Origin: Adiantum capillus-veneris
Taxonomy: Eukaryota > Streptophyta > Polypodiopsida > Polypodiales > Pteridaceae
Assembly (NCBI GenBank): GCA_014529385.2
Contig: CM043943.1
Span: forward strand, 160,034,247-160,098,246
DNA: 64,000 bases
Reading direction: 5' to 3'
Shown here: positions 33,381-45,260 of the stretch, one piece after another
How the letters are laid out: the number at the start of each line of letters is the position of its first letter
How positions within the stretch are numbered: the first letter of the stretch is position 1
Notes under the pieces: generated by a model
What the model was told of the DNA's origin: nothing
Seen by the model: the letters and a program-made list of their open reading frames with translations, nothing else
Database searches by the model: none
Program-made: the position numbers and the translations under genes

Positions 33381-34262
33381 CTAAGTTAGCAATAAAAAAA
33401 GAAATTAGACTAAAACCTTTTTGAACAGTGTAGGCTCCAATTTAAAAAAACTTACATATTTGTCCTTCCAAGCTGCTTTGCCTCCCAAACCATAGTGTGT
33501 GGGAGTTTGTCTAGCGTGATGTTGTCTATAGGATGAGCCCATTGAAACTTGTTAGCCCTTTTCCTGCATGGCACACTCCCACTCCACATATGCCATGCTG
33601 CCTTTGCGATAGCTCCTGTCTCAATTTGCGACCAAGTTAGTCGCTACACGTCGTACACTTGATTGCTTGTTCTTCAAAAATGTTGTAATGTAGCCCTCCA
33701 ACCATTGTGCTGAAAAACGCTCATTGGGGGCATTTGAGAATTGAGCATGCAAAGCTTCCTCGATATAGCATGCATGATTGGGTTGCTGGTCTTTGAGCTT
33801 TACAAAACAATGCTTATACGTCGAGTGTAGAGTCTGAAGATGGCATCAAACCGCCTTGTCCTATGTTGTACTAGTACCAGACTTAACAAAATTCCACTCT
33901 GCCGCCATACTTTACTCCATAGTAGCACCCATGCGTGTCTGCCTTAGGGGCAGCAGGCTCTGAAATAGGGGACTCCGTCCCCCTCTCCACAACTAAAACA
34001 AGCGAAGCCATAGGATCCCCCATTGCTCCACCTATTTCGAAGCTCGCTGCCCTGAGATGAACGTCGGCGCTTGCTGTCTGAAGAAGTGTGTCGATGATTC
34101 TCGAGGGAAGCAGGAGTGGAATGGAGTGGCGTGGGGCCCTGCGATGGAAGGGGAGTGGTACCCTGTGATGGAAGGGGAGTAGGTCGGTAAGAAGGGACCA
34201 TAGAAGGAGATGCCATTGATGCGAGGATCTGAACGTAAGGAGTCCCTCCCTAGCTCCTCCAT
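32620..34262 (-). pseudogene. Unrecognised multi-exon dead gene
   Basis: The minus strand shows, in order: a Pro/Ser-rich N-terminal frame near 34216 (MASPSMVPSYRPTPLPSQGT); DTHGCYYGVKYGGRVEF near 33920; a long open block near 33790-33600 (EEALHAQFSNAPNERFSAQW, LEGYITTFLKNKQSSVRRVA, then a TGA, SYRKGSMAYVEWECAMQEKG and a TAA); SSYRQHHARQTPTHYGLGGK near 33530; then the duplicated WLLENYHIPR exon. The blocks read as one protein with several stops. The last part recalls plant transposon-encoded proteins, but I cannot assign a family. A diverged copy of the DTHGCYY segment lies at about 33060. Confidence 0.4.
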
Positions 34263-34489
34263 GGCATGGTCTACTAAGAAAGACCATAGGTCGCAAGCTG
34301 CTGTGGAGTGTATAAGCGGCCAAACAATCCTCCGTCAAATGGAGGTACTCGTCTTATAAAGAGAATGCCCGTTGGAGGTCTGAATCTATCACTGATGGAG
34401 GAACCTAGGTAGATGGCCCAACACCTCCATAGGTGTAGGAGGGCCATGCTTGCAAATAACAAAGAGAAACCTACACTCATGCTCACAAG

Positions 34490-34827
34490 AAACTAGCCAT
34501 ATATAAGCCTAATTTTAGTGCTTGGACTTATCGCCTCAAGACTTTGGTCCACTAGAGATGACGTCCACTCTTGATGGGAGCCCATCTGGACGTGAACCAA
34601 CCAAAAGAAGAATGTGATGGTTTCTCCCCACCAGATGGTCTCTCATGTGACATCTACATTAAAGGTTGATAAGTATCAGGATCTAGCGCTATATCTAATC
34701 TTCATACCTCTACATATCTACATCCAATCCTCTCTCTACACCTAAACATATGTATACCTAAACCTAGACACACATATTCATCTACCCCTTTATATGTCTC
34801 TCTATATCTACCCCTTTCCTCTCTCCC

Positions 34828-34858
<31 letters not shown>

Positions 34859-35370
34859 AATGTATAGAGAGGGTAGAGGTAGATAGCGATTAAAGCTTCA
34901 ATTACTACTTCTTTTAGCCTTCAAAAATATGCACTCAAGTAACTACACCCATGGTTTAATATATTGTTTATTGCAAAGAGTAGTGGAGTGGATTTAACAA
35001 TGCTAAGTTCGCACTGGTTCCTATTCAGCTTTCTAATAGCTCAATAATGATTAGTCCGTAGGAAAACCTAAAAATACTCCATTATTAAGACCATAGTTCT
35101 CGATGGTGTCTCTTAAACCTTGTAAATAGGCATGTCAACCTTGATAATAAATCCCAGTCCCACTTACCCTATTGCAATGAACAACTCCAACCTTTCATAG
35201 ATTAGAGGAGTGCATCTCTTCTTAGGTAGATAAGAAAGAAACCTAAGCTCTAATCACTACTTATCTATCTCTATTCTCTTTATAGAGATGTAGAGAGGGG
35301 TAGGATGAGGGCAATATGATAGAGAGAGGACAATAGAGTAGAGAGAGAGAAATAGGAGATTTATCTACTC
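34490..35370. other. No gene seen; CT-rich tract at 34820-34857
   Basis: Low-information AT-rich sequence with CTCTATATCTACC-type degenerate pyrimidine repeats. Confidence 0.45.
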
Positions 35371-35473
35371 CTATTGCTCTTTCTCTCCCTCTCTATCCCT
35401 TTCCCTCTATTTCTCTCCCTCTCTCTTTCTCTACTCTCTTTCTCTCCCTCTATATCCCTCTTTCTCTCTCTAT

Positions 35474-35519
<46 letters not shown>

Positions 35520-35549
35520 TTTCTCTATATCTCTTTCCTCTCTTTCTCT

Positions 35550-35592
<43 letters not shown>
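35371..35592. repeat. Polypyrimidine (CTCTTTCC/CT) tract
   Basis: About 220 bp is almost pure pyrimidine on the plus strand: CTCCCTCT and CTTTCTCT imperfect repeats followed by pure CT runs. Confidence 0.9.
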
Positions 35593-35593
<1 letters not shown>

Positions 35594-35790
35594 ATTCTAA
35601 TCTTTAACTATTTAACACAATCTCAAACACAATCCATTCACAAACAAAGCACCATTTTTGAAGATTACCACAACTATGGGGAGATTAATCTACTCTACCC
35701 AAACAACCTACAACAAAAAACCATAAACCCTAATCCTAATTTATTCATACGAGGTATAGGGACTTCCTCTTTCTCTTCTTGCTTTACTCT

Positions 35791-35834
35791 TTATGTGTGT
35801 GTGTGTGTGTGTGTGTGTGTGGTAGAATACAATA

Positions 35835-35867
<33 letters not shown>

Positions 35868-35876
35868 CATGTTTTA
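35791..35876. repeat. (TG)n tract followed by a 42-base poly-G run
   Basis: A TGTG tract (35791-35820) is followed 14 bp later by an uninterrupted run of 42 guanines (35835-35876). Homopolymer G of this length is very rare in assembled genomes and its exact length is probably unreliable. Confidence 0.9.
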
Positions 35877-35979
35877 CCTTGACTTGTAGAGGCGGTTGAT
35901 GGTTTGGTTGAGCATCTAAAATAGTTCATGGTAAGCCCCCTCTAAGAAAACTCCTTTGAAAGAGATCCAAAATAGTTTG

Positions 35980-35986
35980 TGCGTGT

Positions 35987-36059
<73 letters not shown>
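35980..36059. repeat. (TG)n(GA)n compound microsatellite
   Basis: GTGTGT (35980-36020) runs directly into GAGAGA (36021-36059). Confidence 0.95.
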
Positions 36060-36061
<2 letters not shown>

Positions 36062-36189
36062 TAGAGTTTGGGGAGAGGTAGAATAGGGGAGATGCTTGGG
36101 AGAGTAGGTGTGATAGAGGGGGAGAGTTTGAGTAGGGTATGTTGCAAATACGCAGCATACTCTGCTCTCACCTTCTTTTTTAGGTGCTA

Positions 36190-36773
36190 GTTAGTATCAG
36201 GGACATTACCATGAATATAACTGTGAACATTATCGTGACTATTACAGCGAGGCCTTTTCAAATAGATACAAAGGTATCCGAGGTAGCAGGGGGATAGAAA
36301 CCACCTCCCTCAAAGATTTTGAGCAGCTACGGTGCCAGCCAAAGGTATGTTTGGCCAAAGGGTGGATCATGCAAGAGGCATTTGTTTATATTTTAGAGTA
36401 TTTTTCACAAATTGATCCATCAATGCCTTGCATGTGGTTAGACACAGAGGATGCAAGGATGACTTCACTCTTGCCAGGTGGAAAGAGAAAATTATTTAAC
36501 ATGGATATGGATCTATCCCGAGTGGTCAATAACTTTTGTATCCTCAATGAAAAAGTTATGACCAAGTGGGTGGACTTGTGGATAGCAAAGGCAAGGTGTT
36601 TACAGGAGAGTGAAGCATGGAAGCAAGTGCATGGAGGCAGGAGGGAATCTCTAGTGCCTCCATACCTTGCATGTTTCCTAGATCTCATTAGTGCCGAGTG
36701 TATTCATGACAGAATGACCGAAGCAAAAGCACACGGAGAAGACATTACCGACAAAGAATGGGAGTATGCATGA
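36190..36773 (+). pseudogene. CACTA transposase C-terminal exon (end of DUF4218 region)
   Basis: An open frame from a TTTTTTAG acceptor reads YRDYYSEAFSNRYKGIRGSR, LRCQPKVCLAKGWIMQEAFV, YILEYFSQIDPSMPCMW, then LSRVVNNFCILNEKVMTKWV to DKEWEYA and a stop. The KVC-AKGWIMQEAFVY-EYFSQI segment corresponds to the end of DUF4218 in CACTA proteins (SIAEGYIMEEALTFCSRYL type). The catalytic core is not next to it; the only TNP2 core in the window is 34 kb away at 1449-2817. Confidence 0.6.
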
Positions 36774-36879
36774 GGTTGCGTACCAAAGAAAGAGTACTCA
36801 TATACTTAACCATATGGTATAGTTTTTTCTTGATTTTATCTTTGTAATTGATAAAAGATATTTTCTCATTTTGTAGTCC

Positions 36880-37350
36880 CTTTCCTTTAACTCTATGTGG
36901 TGAAAGGGTCGACACTTTCAAACACGCCACATTGACGAGCATCGAACCACCATGGACTGTGGCATCATGGGCAGCTTTGACACAGATGGTGATGAAGCCA
37001 AGTATTGTGGGACTATTGAAAGGATATTAAAGGTTAGTTTTATAACATTTCAAACCTTCATCTTTGACTGCAAGTGGTTTACAAATGTGTCTAGACAGTA
37101 TGAGAATGGCCTCTACATGGTGGACTCTAGTGTGCATCTCATAGGGAAGTATGACAATTTACTTTTGCCACGTAATTGTGAGCACATGAGTGACTACCTT
37201 CTTTACCCTTATTTCCTTGTAGCATTAATTATACCAATGTTACTTACTATGAACTTATCTTCTATAGGTCATCTATATCCCAACAATCCATCCACCAAAA
37301 CTTTGGTTCGTAGTTCCCTTAACACTAGTTTGGTACCAAAACAGGACAAG
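36880..37350 (+). pseudogene. CACTA transposase DUF4216-like exon
   Basis: This frame reads TTMDCGIMGSFDTDGDEAKY, CGTIERILKVSFITFQTFIF and DCKWFTNVSRQYENGLYMVD, then LGRL-like VHLIGKYDNLLLPRN. It matches the DUF4216 pattern (YYG-I-EI-EL-Y-F---F-CKWFD ... G---V---R) found at the C-terminus of CACTA proteins. It follows the 36190 exon in the expected order. Upstream it is degenerate (a stop near 36900) and downstream it ends without a recognisable terminus. Confidence 0.6.
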
Positions 37351-38580
37351 TAAGTGTCCTTCTTTTACATATTTAGATTAAATGCTACTTGCATTAGACG
37401 GTGTATTTAAGAAAGCCCTCTTGATATGCTTAAATATGTTAGCTATAGGGTCTTTGAAAAATATAACCTTGCATTTTAGAAGCTATCATAATCAAGATAT
37501 ACTCATCAAGTGGATGCCCATAAGACTGTGATTGATGCTTTGAAAAAATCAACTTTATAAGCTAAAGAAAAAATTAAGTGACCTTGTAGAAAATTGTACA
37601 CAAATATTCTATAATTGAGCTATACATAATTGCAAGTTTCATGTCAAAAAAAGTTACTTGAGAGTATATAAAAATAATGGGAAGTTCTATGTGTTTGACA
37701 TGGTCATTTCAAGCATATTGTTGTATGCATAGAAAAATATGTTTCTAATGTGTTTTTGAGTTTTAGAAAGTGATACATTGCTTACTCTCTCCAATGAGGA
37801 CTCAAGGTGGCAAGTAGAAGTGCTTTTGTAAGAAACAATTTTTGGATCATTTCAGATATTCAAAACTGCACATGTAAAAATTTTGATATTTTAATTCTTG
37901 AGACATAAGTATTCAAAACCTCAAATAACTTCAAGCTTTCCACACATATCAACTAAATGTATCAAAATGCATGGTATGAATACAAATGGGATACCTAGAA
38001 CCTTGGTTTCAATGTTATTATGGAGGACTCAAGATTTTCAAGAGTTTTTGCACAATCAAAATTTCAAGATAGGGTATAAGTGACAAGATTTTAGTAAGTT
38101 AGGGAGCCGGAAAAATACGTAGTTTCTTGGTTTTAACATATAAAGTCATTTGATGTTGTCAAATTGCACTAGAATAGCCCCAATTCCATGAGAGGACCTT
38201 TGAAAGGCCAAAATTATGCTCTTAGGCAGCACGTGCTCAAGTATGAAAATATACTTATAGCTTGCAATTGAATTTGAAACTATTCCTTGAAGGTCATCCC
38301 ATTGTTTTGTAACACTAAGTACTAGCACTTTGATTTTAAAAACATAAAAAAGCTATCCTCTACAAAATGATTTTATTGGCAAAACAGCTTGAAATTTTAC
38401 AAAAAAATTACAACTTAGAAATTACCACAATTCTCTCCATAGGGCTTGTATTTTGACATGGAGAAAAATCCAATGTTTTCTTTCCCTCATAGCCAACCTA
38501 TGGTAGAAGCAAGGTGTAAAAAAATTACTTCTCCCATTGGGACCTTTAATCTACTTCCATTACATAGGCATTTAGTACGT
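37351..38580. other. No gene seen
   Basis: AT-rich sequence between the CACTA exons and the truncated gypsy element. No coding evidence. Confidence 0.45.
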
Positions 38581-38589
38581 AGTTCAAGA

Positions 38590-39308
38590 ATTATTAGGTT
38601 AGCTATTTCAATTTGGCCATCTGTTTGCGGGTGATAGGCCGAAGAGAAATTTAGCCTTGTTCCTAAATTCTCAAACAGACCCTTCCATAAATTATTGTTC
38701 ATTCCAGGGTCTCTATCCAGCACGATTGACATTGGCAAGCCATGGTACTTGAAGATTTTTGATATGAAGAGGGTTGCCATTTGATGGGCTTTATCTTTTT
38801 GACAAGTATAAAAGGAGCTTGTTTGTTGAACCTGTCTATTATCATCCATATTCCCGTATTTCCATGGATAGACTTAAGCAATCCAAATAAAATCCATGGA
38901 TATGCTCTCCCATGGTGAATTATGGATTGGCAAAGATTGAAGCAATCCAGGTTGCTTTCCTCTATCAAACTTCTTCTTTTGGCATACCACACATTTTGAA
39001 ACATACTTTTGTATGTTTGCTTTCATAGTAGGCCAATAGAAATATGTTTCAATTCCCTTTAGGGTAGACTGAATCCCTCTATGCCCCACATAAGGAGGAG
39101 CGTGAGATTCATACATTACTTTCTCACGTAGTGAGTTAGTAGCGAATAGTCTATTGCCATAGAGAAGACAACCATCTTGTAGGGTAAATGGTTCTTCTTT
39201 CTTCCCTAGTGAAAGGGCTGAAATCACATCTCTAAAATCAAGATCAATAGCGTACTCATCTATCATAGAAGATAGATCATTGTGAGTTGCTATGGAAACC
39301 GCATTCAC
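38590..39308 (-). pseudogene. Ty3/gypsy integrase, truncated and interrupted
   Basis: The zinc-binding H2C2 region is clear (ESHAPPYVGHRGIQSTLK, then KYVSKCVVCQKKK), followed by the first catalytic Asp in WESISMDFIWI. A stop and a frameshift follow. The second part holds VLDRDPGMNNNLWKGLFENL (second Asp) and YHPQTDGQIEIAN (catalytic Glu). Homology ends abruptly after GQIEIAN, near 38590. The integrase C-terminus, any chromodomain and the 3' LTR are missing, which points to a 3' truncation. Confidence 0.85.
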
Positions 39309-39314
39309 TCTTGG

Positions 39315-40733
39315 TCATCTTGAGAGTGCATCGGCTACTTGATTATGCTTGCCAGCAATGTGAGCAATATGAAAATGAAATTGCAAAAGGAAATTTTCCC
39401 ACCTCATTTGTTTGTCAAAGAGCTTGGTCTGGGTCATGAAGTACGTAAGGCTTTGGTTATCCGTCCGCAGAATGAAAGGAGTCCCCAATAAGTAGTGCTT
39501 CCACGAGTCTAAGGCATGTAGAACTGCGAGAAGTTCCTTTTCATATATGCCTAGAGCTTGCTCAACAAGGTTGAGCCTTTGACTTTCATAGGCTATGGCA
39601 TGCCCTTCTTGGAGAAAAACAGCTCCAAGGCAATCACCACAAGTGTCACATTGGACCTCAAATGGCTTTGAGAGATGCGGCAGTGTAAGCACAGGTTGAG
39701 AGATAAGCTTTTCAAAAGCATTGTTCTCCTTGGTAGACCACATATACCTAACATTTTTCTTTGTTAGGTCATGTAATGGTCTCGCGATTTGTGGGAACTT
39801 TTCTTTGAAGCATCTATTTTATGCACACGTACCTATAAAGCTTCTTAGTTCATGTAGATTTATTGGACTAGGCCATCCTTTTATTACCTCTAGCTTTGAT
39901 GGATCCATTTGGATGCCATCTTGAGAGATAATGTGACCTAAATACTGAATCTCTTGTAAGAAAAACTCACTTTTCTTTCGATTAATATAAAGTTTATTCT
40001 CTCGTAAAACTTGAAATATTACCTGGAGGTGTTACTTGTGCTCATCTAGTGAGTTAGAGTAGATGATTATATCATCAAAGAACACTCCAATAAAGGTTCG
40101 GTGAGGCCTGAACAGCTTCTCCATCAAGCGGTTAAATGTGGTTGGTGCATTGATCAAGCCAAAAGGCATGACTATGTACTCGTAAAGACCAAACAAAGTG
40201 CAAAATGAGGTCTTTACACTGTCTTGATCAACTATCCTTATTTGATGGTAGCCACTTTTTAGGTCAATCCTACTAAAGTAGGTCAACCCTTGTAGCTTAT
40301 CAAATAGGTCTTCTCCCCGTGGGATGGGAAACCTATTTTTGATAGTGATCCTATTTAGTTCTCTATAGTCGACATACATACGATATGTGTCGTCTTTCTT
40401 TTGCACTAATAACACCGGTGAACAAAATGGAGATGAGCTAGGCCTAACCATGACCTTCTCAACTAACTCATGCGCTTGCCGCATAATCTCCTCTTGTTGA
40501 GATTGAGAAACTCTACAAGGAGGTTTATTAGGCGGCGAACTTTCTGGAAGAAGTTCAATTGCATGTTTATCATTGCCTCGTTTAGAAGGTAGTTCACAAG
40601 GGATGTCGTCAATAAAAACATCTTGAAATCCCTTGAGAAAATTGGATAACTTTAATTCCTTGTGATTGTTTATATTTTCTTTTGCTAAAGCATTAGGTTC
40701 ATTTTGAGAATCTATAACAAAAATCATGTACAC
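39315..40733 (-). pseudogene. Ty3/gypsy reverse transcriptase and RNase H
   Basis: The reverse transcriptase part (40733-40032) includes the linker HAIELLPESSPPNKPPCRVS, KKDDTYRMYVDYRELNRITI, YFSRIDLKSGYHQI, FGLYEYIVMPFGLINAPTTF and the catalytic FFDDIIIYS. Two in-frame stops (about 40034 and about 39820) interrupt the thumb/connection region. RNase H follows (PFEVQCDTCGDCLGAVFLQE, YEKELLAVLHAL, RTDNQSL, and HNQVADALSR at the end), with the D-E-D residues visible. The reading frame is otherwise continuous, so this is a fairly young but dead copy. Confidence 0.9.
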
Positions 40734-40747
40734 AGAAATAGAGCTCT

Positions 40748-41170
40748 TTATTGACTTATGAAAGCTTGCTTATGTACAAGAGGTATGCTATTACCCAACT
40801 CCTTAGCATCTATGTACATATCTTTTTCCATGAACCTAAAGTAGATTTGCCTTTCAAGGAATTTAACATTGGCAGCCATGCAATCAAACCATGGTGCCCC
40901 CAGGATGACATCCTCGTGCTTGAGAGGAGAGATTAAGAAATCCTCCTTGTCCACATAGATTTGGACATGGAGCCTCAATTTCCCAATTAAGGGAGTGACT
41001 GCGGCTTCTTGCCCCTTGAAAGCACCATCGATAGCAGGTAGGACATATCCCATCTCAAAGGCTTGGATGCCTAGCTTGGTGGACAACTCTGTGGATATGA
41101 AATTGTGAGTAGAACCAGGGTCAAAGATAATAAAAGCATCATGTTCTCTTACCTTTCCCAAGCATGGCAT
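40748..41170 (-). pseudogene. Ty3/gypsy aspartic protease
   Basis: An open frame contains FIIFDPGSTHNFIS, the D-x-G-S/T catalytic loop, and the downstream flap and VILGAPWFD (the hydrophobic-G-x-x-W/F motif). Residues line up with the usual retropepsin position between the zinc knuckle and reverse transcriptase. It ends with a stop before the RT frame, so gag-pol is not continuous. Confidence 0.85.
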
Positions 41171-41256
41171 AGTGGAGATCCTTTGTGGTGAGCATCTTCT
41201 TCTTGTATTTTGACCAAGGTAGCTTTAGGAGGCTCATTTTGTGTGTTCTTTTGGGG

Positions 41257-42361
41257 ACAAGTTCAATAAGCATGCCCTTGCTCCCCGCACTTGAAACATC
41301 GGTTATCTTTACGATACCGCTCTAGCTCTTCAAGAGAGAGTTTATTTTGTCTTTATAAACTCCCTTTCCCTAGGTTTGTGGTTGTTGGTGTTGCCTTTGG
41401 GAGACTTTTGGACGTTGTCCTTCCCCTTAGGCTCGTTACAATCCTTGTTTTTTGTGGGCTTAAGATTTCTCTTAGCCCCTTGTTGGAAGTTGATTCATGA
41501 AGCCACCATGGTATGGTGTATGACCGTAGATATGGTGTGTGTCCTTTGAGAGTTAACATAATCCGCCATATCCTCAATTAAACACGGACAAAATTGTTGT
41601 TTTTGCTCTCCAAAATCCATTTTTTTGAAGACAGTGACATTGAGATGTAAATCCCAAAACTTGTCTACATATTTGTGAATAGATTTGTAGGGAGAGAGCT
41701 TCAAGTTTTGCCATTCGGTGAGTACTTTGTCTTTGGCATCGGTAGCCAAAAACTGCTTTATGATGGAAGCTCTTAAAGCTTTCCATGTTCGTGGAGCTTC
41801 ACTGTTTTCCCATAGGCTAGATCACCATTACCTGGTGGATTTTTGAAAATGCATAGGTACATGGTGTAGCTTAGAGGACTCCGTGAAGCCCTCATCTCCA
41901 AACGCCGCATCGAATTGTTCGACGAAGGCAAAGAATTTGTCCGTAGCACCAAAGGTTCCATTGTAGGTAAGGAAAGAGATGTTCTTTCCTCCCTCTTTGA
42001 AATTTTTGAGCTTGGACAACCTCTTCCATGCGGCATAGGATTTCCTATGGCCTCTTCTTTTAGGTGGTTCAAGACCTGCACCATCACTTTCTTCAGAAGA
42101 GGAAGAGTATGAGGAGGATGGAGAAGAGGGTGACCTCTTTCTTTCCTTTTTCTTCCCTTGTTCCTCCTTGTCTGCACCATCACTTTCTTCAGAAGCGGAA
42201 GAGGACGAAGAAGATGGAGAAGAGGGTAACCTCTTTCTTGCCTTTTTCTTCTCTTGTTTTCTCTCATCCCTCTTTGAATTATGGTGTAGAGAAGTATGCG
42301 ATGGTCTTCTCCGTTTAGGGGGTGTTGGAGAGTGTTTTTCCCGTCTTCTTTGTGGAGCCAT
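41257..42361 (-). pseudogene. Ty3/gypsy gag with Ser-rich N-terminus and zinc knuckle
   Basis: The start is taken at ATG 42361-42359 (MAPQRRREKHSPTPPKRRRP). A basic/Ser-rich N-terminus contains two tandem copies of a KR-SPSSPSSS--SSSEESDGA unit (about 84 bp each, 42060-42240). The capsid-like domain follows (GTFGATDKFFAFVEQFDAAF, FTESSKLHHVPMHFQKS), with frameshifts near 41828 and 41790 before LSPYKSIHKYVDKFWDLHLN. The CCHC knuckle CFKCGEQGHAY-TC lies at 41298-41257 with a TGA (41265-41263) between its last His and Cys. Frameshifts and stops show it is dead. Confidence 0.8.
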
Positions 42362-42427
42362 CTCCGTTGAGGTGGCAAGAGACTCACTTCTTTCTCGTTC
42401 TTGCACAATCAGCAAGGGGCTGGTCAA

Positions 42428-42820
42428 CTACTTGCTTGGTAACATCGCCAACAGGGACTTCAGTGGAATCCCCACCATCTTGAGAAGCTTCACTGAACAG
42501 GTTTTCTTCCGCCTCTTGAATGGTGGCTTTGCCGAACCTTGTTTCCTTTTTCTCTCTTGCACAAACATGTCTTCTAGAGTGTCTCCACAATCTTCCCCGA
42601 CATCAGGTGTACCTTTTTCTGTGAATGTATCATTGCCTACATCTTCATTGTCCTCTTTGAGTGCCACTATAGTCAACCTCATTGACCTCCTAGGCAAGCT
42701 TTTCTTTTACCTCCCACCTCTTGCAAGCTTTTGCAATTTTGCCTTGTCCTCTGTGGCATCTCCCTTTGCCTTTCCAGCATTATCATGTGCTTCAAGAATC
42801 TTTGCAGTTGTAATGGAATA
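42428..42820 (-). pseudogene. Lys-rich frame upstream of gypsy gag, unrecognised
   Basis: The minus-strand frame reads ITTAKILEAHDNAGKAKGDA, a TAA, PRRSMRLTIVALKEDNEDVG, an acidic stretch, and KRKQGSAKPPFKRRKK before a stop near 42428. It has nuclear-localisation-like basic clusters. It could be an extension of the gag N-terminus or the edge of a separate gene disrupted by the gypsy insertion. Confidence 0.35.
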
Positions 42821-42849
42821 AGCGATAAAAAGTAGTAAGTACCTTCAAG

Positions 42850-44560
42850 CTAACCAATAATTGTGTAGTAGCTAGCAAGTAATTGGCTAAAGCTAGTACC
42901 TGAAACTGGTTGCAAGATAACATCGCTACCTAACTGGCTGCAAGAAAACCTTGTTGGAGATTCTTGCCAACATTCAGAGTTGATCGTAATTTCTATCGAC
43001 TACATTCCAAGTCCACCTAAGCTCTTCAATGGAGTGAAGACAGAGGTGCTTGGAACATTATCAACTATTTTGAGAGGACATAAAGCTTCCAAAAAAAAAA
43101 AAAACAAAGTTAACCTTTTGAAAACAATAACCAACTAGCTAAAAAAGAAAATATCAACATAATGTTGTTTAGAAGCTTTCTTTCAACATGATGTACAGTT
43201 ATTAAACAAGAATCAAACATCTATTAGCAGTTATAGCCTATTACATAGGTAATAGTTGTATTTTCAATAATGAAATGAGAATGTATACCCTACAAACAAC
43301 TAATAGCTAATGTTGAGCTATTTTATCCAGTATGAGGTAGCTATTACCAACCCATAGCTGCTTCCTAGCTACCATATACCTATTAAGGAGTTAGTATTCT
43401 ACATAATAGCCGTGTGATAGCTAGTCAAGAGCTCTATGTAGCTATAATAGATTATGTAATATCTAATTAAGATATATAAATAGTTAGTCAAAATGGGCAT
43501 AGTTATCACCACCTAGCTATTCAAGACATAGCTACCTAATAGCTAGTTAAAAGCTTTCTATCAACCTATTGTTGAGCTATATAACAAGAACCAAGCTGCT
43601 ATTAGCAAGTAATAGCTGTTCCATAGCTATAAAATGGTTTTAAAGAGTTTATGGTCTACACAATAGCTTTAGATAGCTATTAGACAGGTAATAGCTATAT
43701 TAGTAGCTACCCAATTAAGGCCATAGCGATTACCCTATAGCTATGAAAGTCAATTGCAGCTAAAATCTGGTTAAAAGCTTCTTGTAAAACAACTATACCC
43801 AACTTTGGATAGGACATAGCTACTTACAAGTTATTGAAGGCAACTATTGGGCAGCTATCAGCAGTTAATAGCTCTTCCATAGCTATCAAAATGGTCTTAA
43901 GGAATTTATGATCTACACAATAGCTCTATATAAGGTGGCCAATAGCTACTAGCAAGGCAATAGCTATGTTAATAGCTGCTCAATTAAGGCCAGAGTTGTG
44001 ACCCTCTAACTATCAAATTCAATTGCAGCTAAAAGCTGGTTAAAAGCTTCTTGTCAAACACCTATAGCCAACTTTGGATTGGTCATGGCTACTTACAAGC
44101 TATTGGAGGTATCTATTGGGAAACTATTAGCATTTAGAAGTTGTTCCATAGCTCTCAAAAATGGTCTTAACTGGTTAATAATGTACACAGTAGCTTTATA
44201 TAAGGTAGCCAACAGCTATTAGCTTTATATAAGGTATTCAATAGGGAATAATTGTATTAATAGCTACCCAATTAAGGCAATAGCTATTACCCTCTAGCTA
44301 TAAAAGTCTATAGTAGCTAAAAGCTGGTTAAAAGCTTCTTGTGAGACATCTTTAGCAAACTTTGGATATGTCATACCTGTTTTCCTTATTAATAGCTATT
44401 GGTCAGTTATTATTGGGTGTTAATAGCTAGGCAACATAACACAAGCAACAGCTATTGTTATAATCATAACATAAGCAACAATAGCCATTGTACAACAGCT
44501 ATGAAAAAGGCAATATAGCTATCACTGGCTTATTGGGGACATACCTATTGGGGTACCTTT
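42850..44560. repeat. TAGCTA-rich satellite-like array
   Basis: More than fifty copies of AATAGCTATT/TAGCTA-type words occur. A higher-order unit of about 260 bp is recognisable by TTCCATAGCT(A/C)T(A/C)AAAATGGT, starting at 43619, 43875 and 44143 (spacing 256 and 268). Each copy is followed by CCCAATTAAGGC, an AAGCTGGTTAAAAGCTTCTTGT block and CAACTTTGGAT. The word is self-complementary (AGCT core), so the array is rich in inverted repeats. It lies next to the helical dead gene at 44700-45260, as a transposon subterminal array might. Confidence 0.7.
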
Positions 44561-44699
44561 GTCTTCTATAGAGGAAGTTATATTCCAACAATAGTTAAAC
44601 CTTTGTTTCCAACAATAGTTTCTTTTGTTGGAGCCTCTCCTGATGTCCAAAGACAAAAAAAAAACAGTCTTAACTCTTCAAACACACAGTAAAAAACAT

Positions 44700-45260
44700 A
44701 ATAACTATAAAGTGTTCCCAATTCGATTTGTATGTCTACAACAATGTCGTTTTTGGGCATGCCACTCTCGATCACTCCAAGAAGACCAAGGACAACTTTG
44801 TTTGCAGTTATCACAGCTTGCAATTGTATCGATCGCTCCAAAGGCGCGTTCCCACTAGCCTCTAATGTGGCTAGTTCTTCTCTAGCTTCCTGTAGTTGCT
44901 ACAAAAAGGTGTCTCCCTTTGACTGAACCTGCATTGCCACTTCATCTTGCTGCATTTCTTTTATGATCTGCCCCATATCAGTCTCCCCATACCTTATTTT
45001 GGCATATACATCAGCCAACAAGGCCAGTCCAAATCCACATGCTGAGTATTTGTTGCTCATAGATTGGCCTTCAATGGTGCACCTTCCAATGATAATGTGC
45101 TCATCATCTCCCCCATGTTCATGCGCGTCATTAATCTAGCCCTCTTGTTGGAGAGCCCCTTCTGGTGTTCTCCCAGCTGACTGACTGAGCTCGCAGCCAC
45201 GGCTGCCCAAGCAACCATGTGCTTGGACTTGTCCTCAGACAACTCTGCCTGTTGGCAATT
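44700..45260 (-). pseudogene. Unrecognised helical dead gene beside the TAGCTA array
   Basis: The minus-strand frame gives SEDKSKHMVAWAAVAASSVS, LGEHQKGLSNKRARLMTRMN and STLSLEGAP. After a frameshift near 45060 it continues as MSNKYSACGFGLALLADVYA, KIRYGETDMGQIIKEMQQDE, a TAG, LQEAREELATLEASGNAPLE and VLGLLGVIESGMPKNDIVVD. It appears mostly alpha-helical with a coiled-coil segment. One frameshift and one stop break it. I cannot assign a family; an accessory transposon DNA-binding protein is possible. Confidence 0.4.

Noticed and set aside
42168-42821. 217-codon plus-strand frame
   Set aside because: It is the antisense of the gypsy gag N-terminus (Ser/Lys-rich DNA gives long mirror frames).
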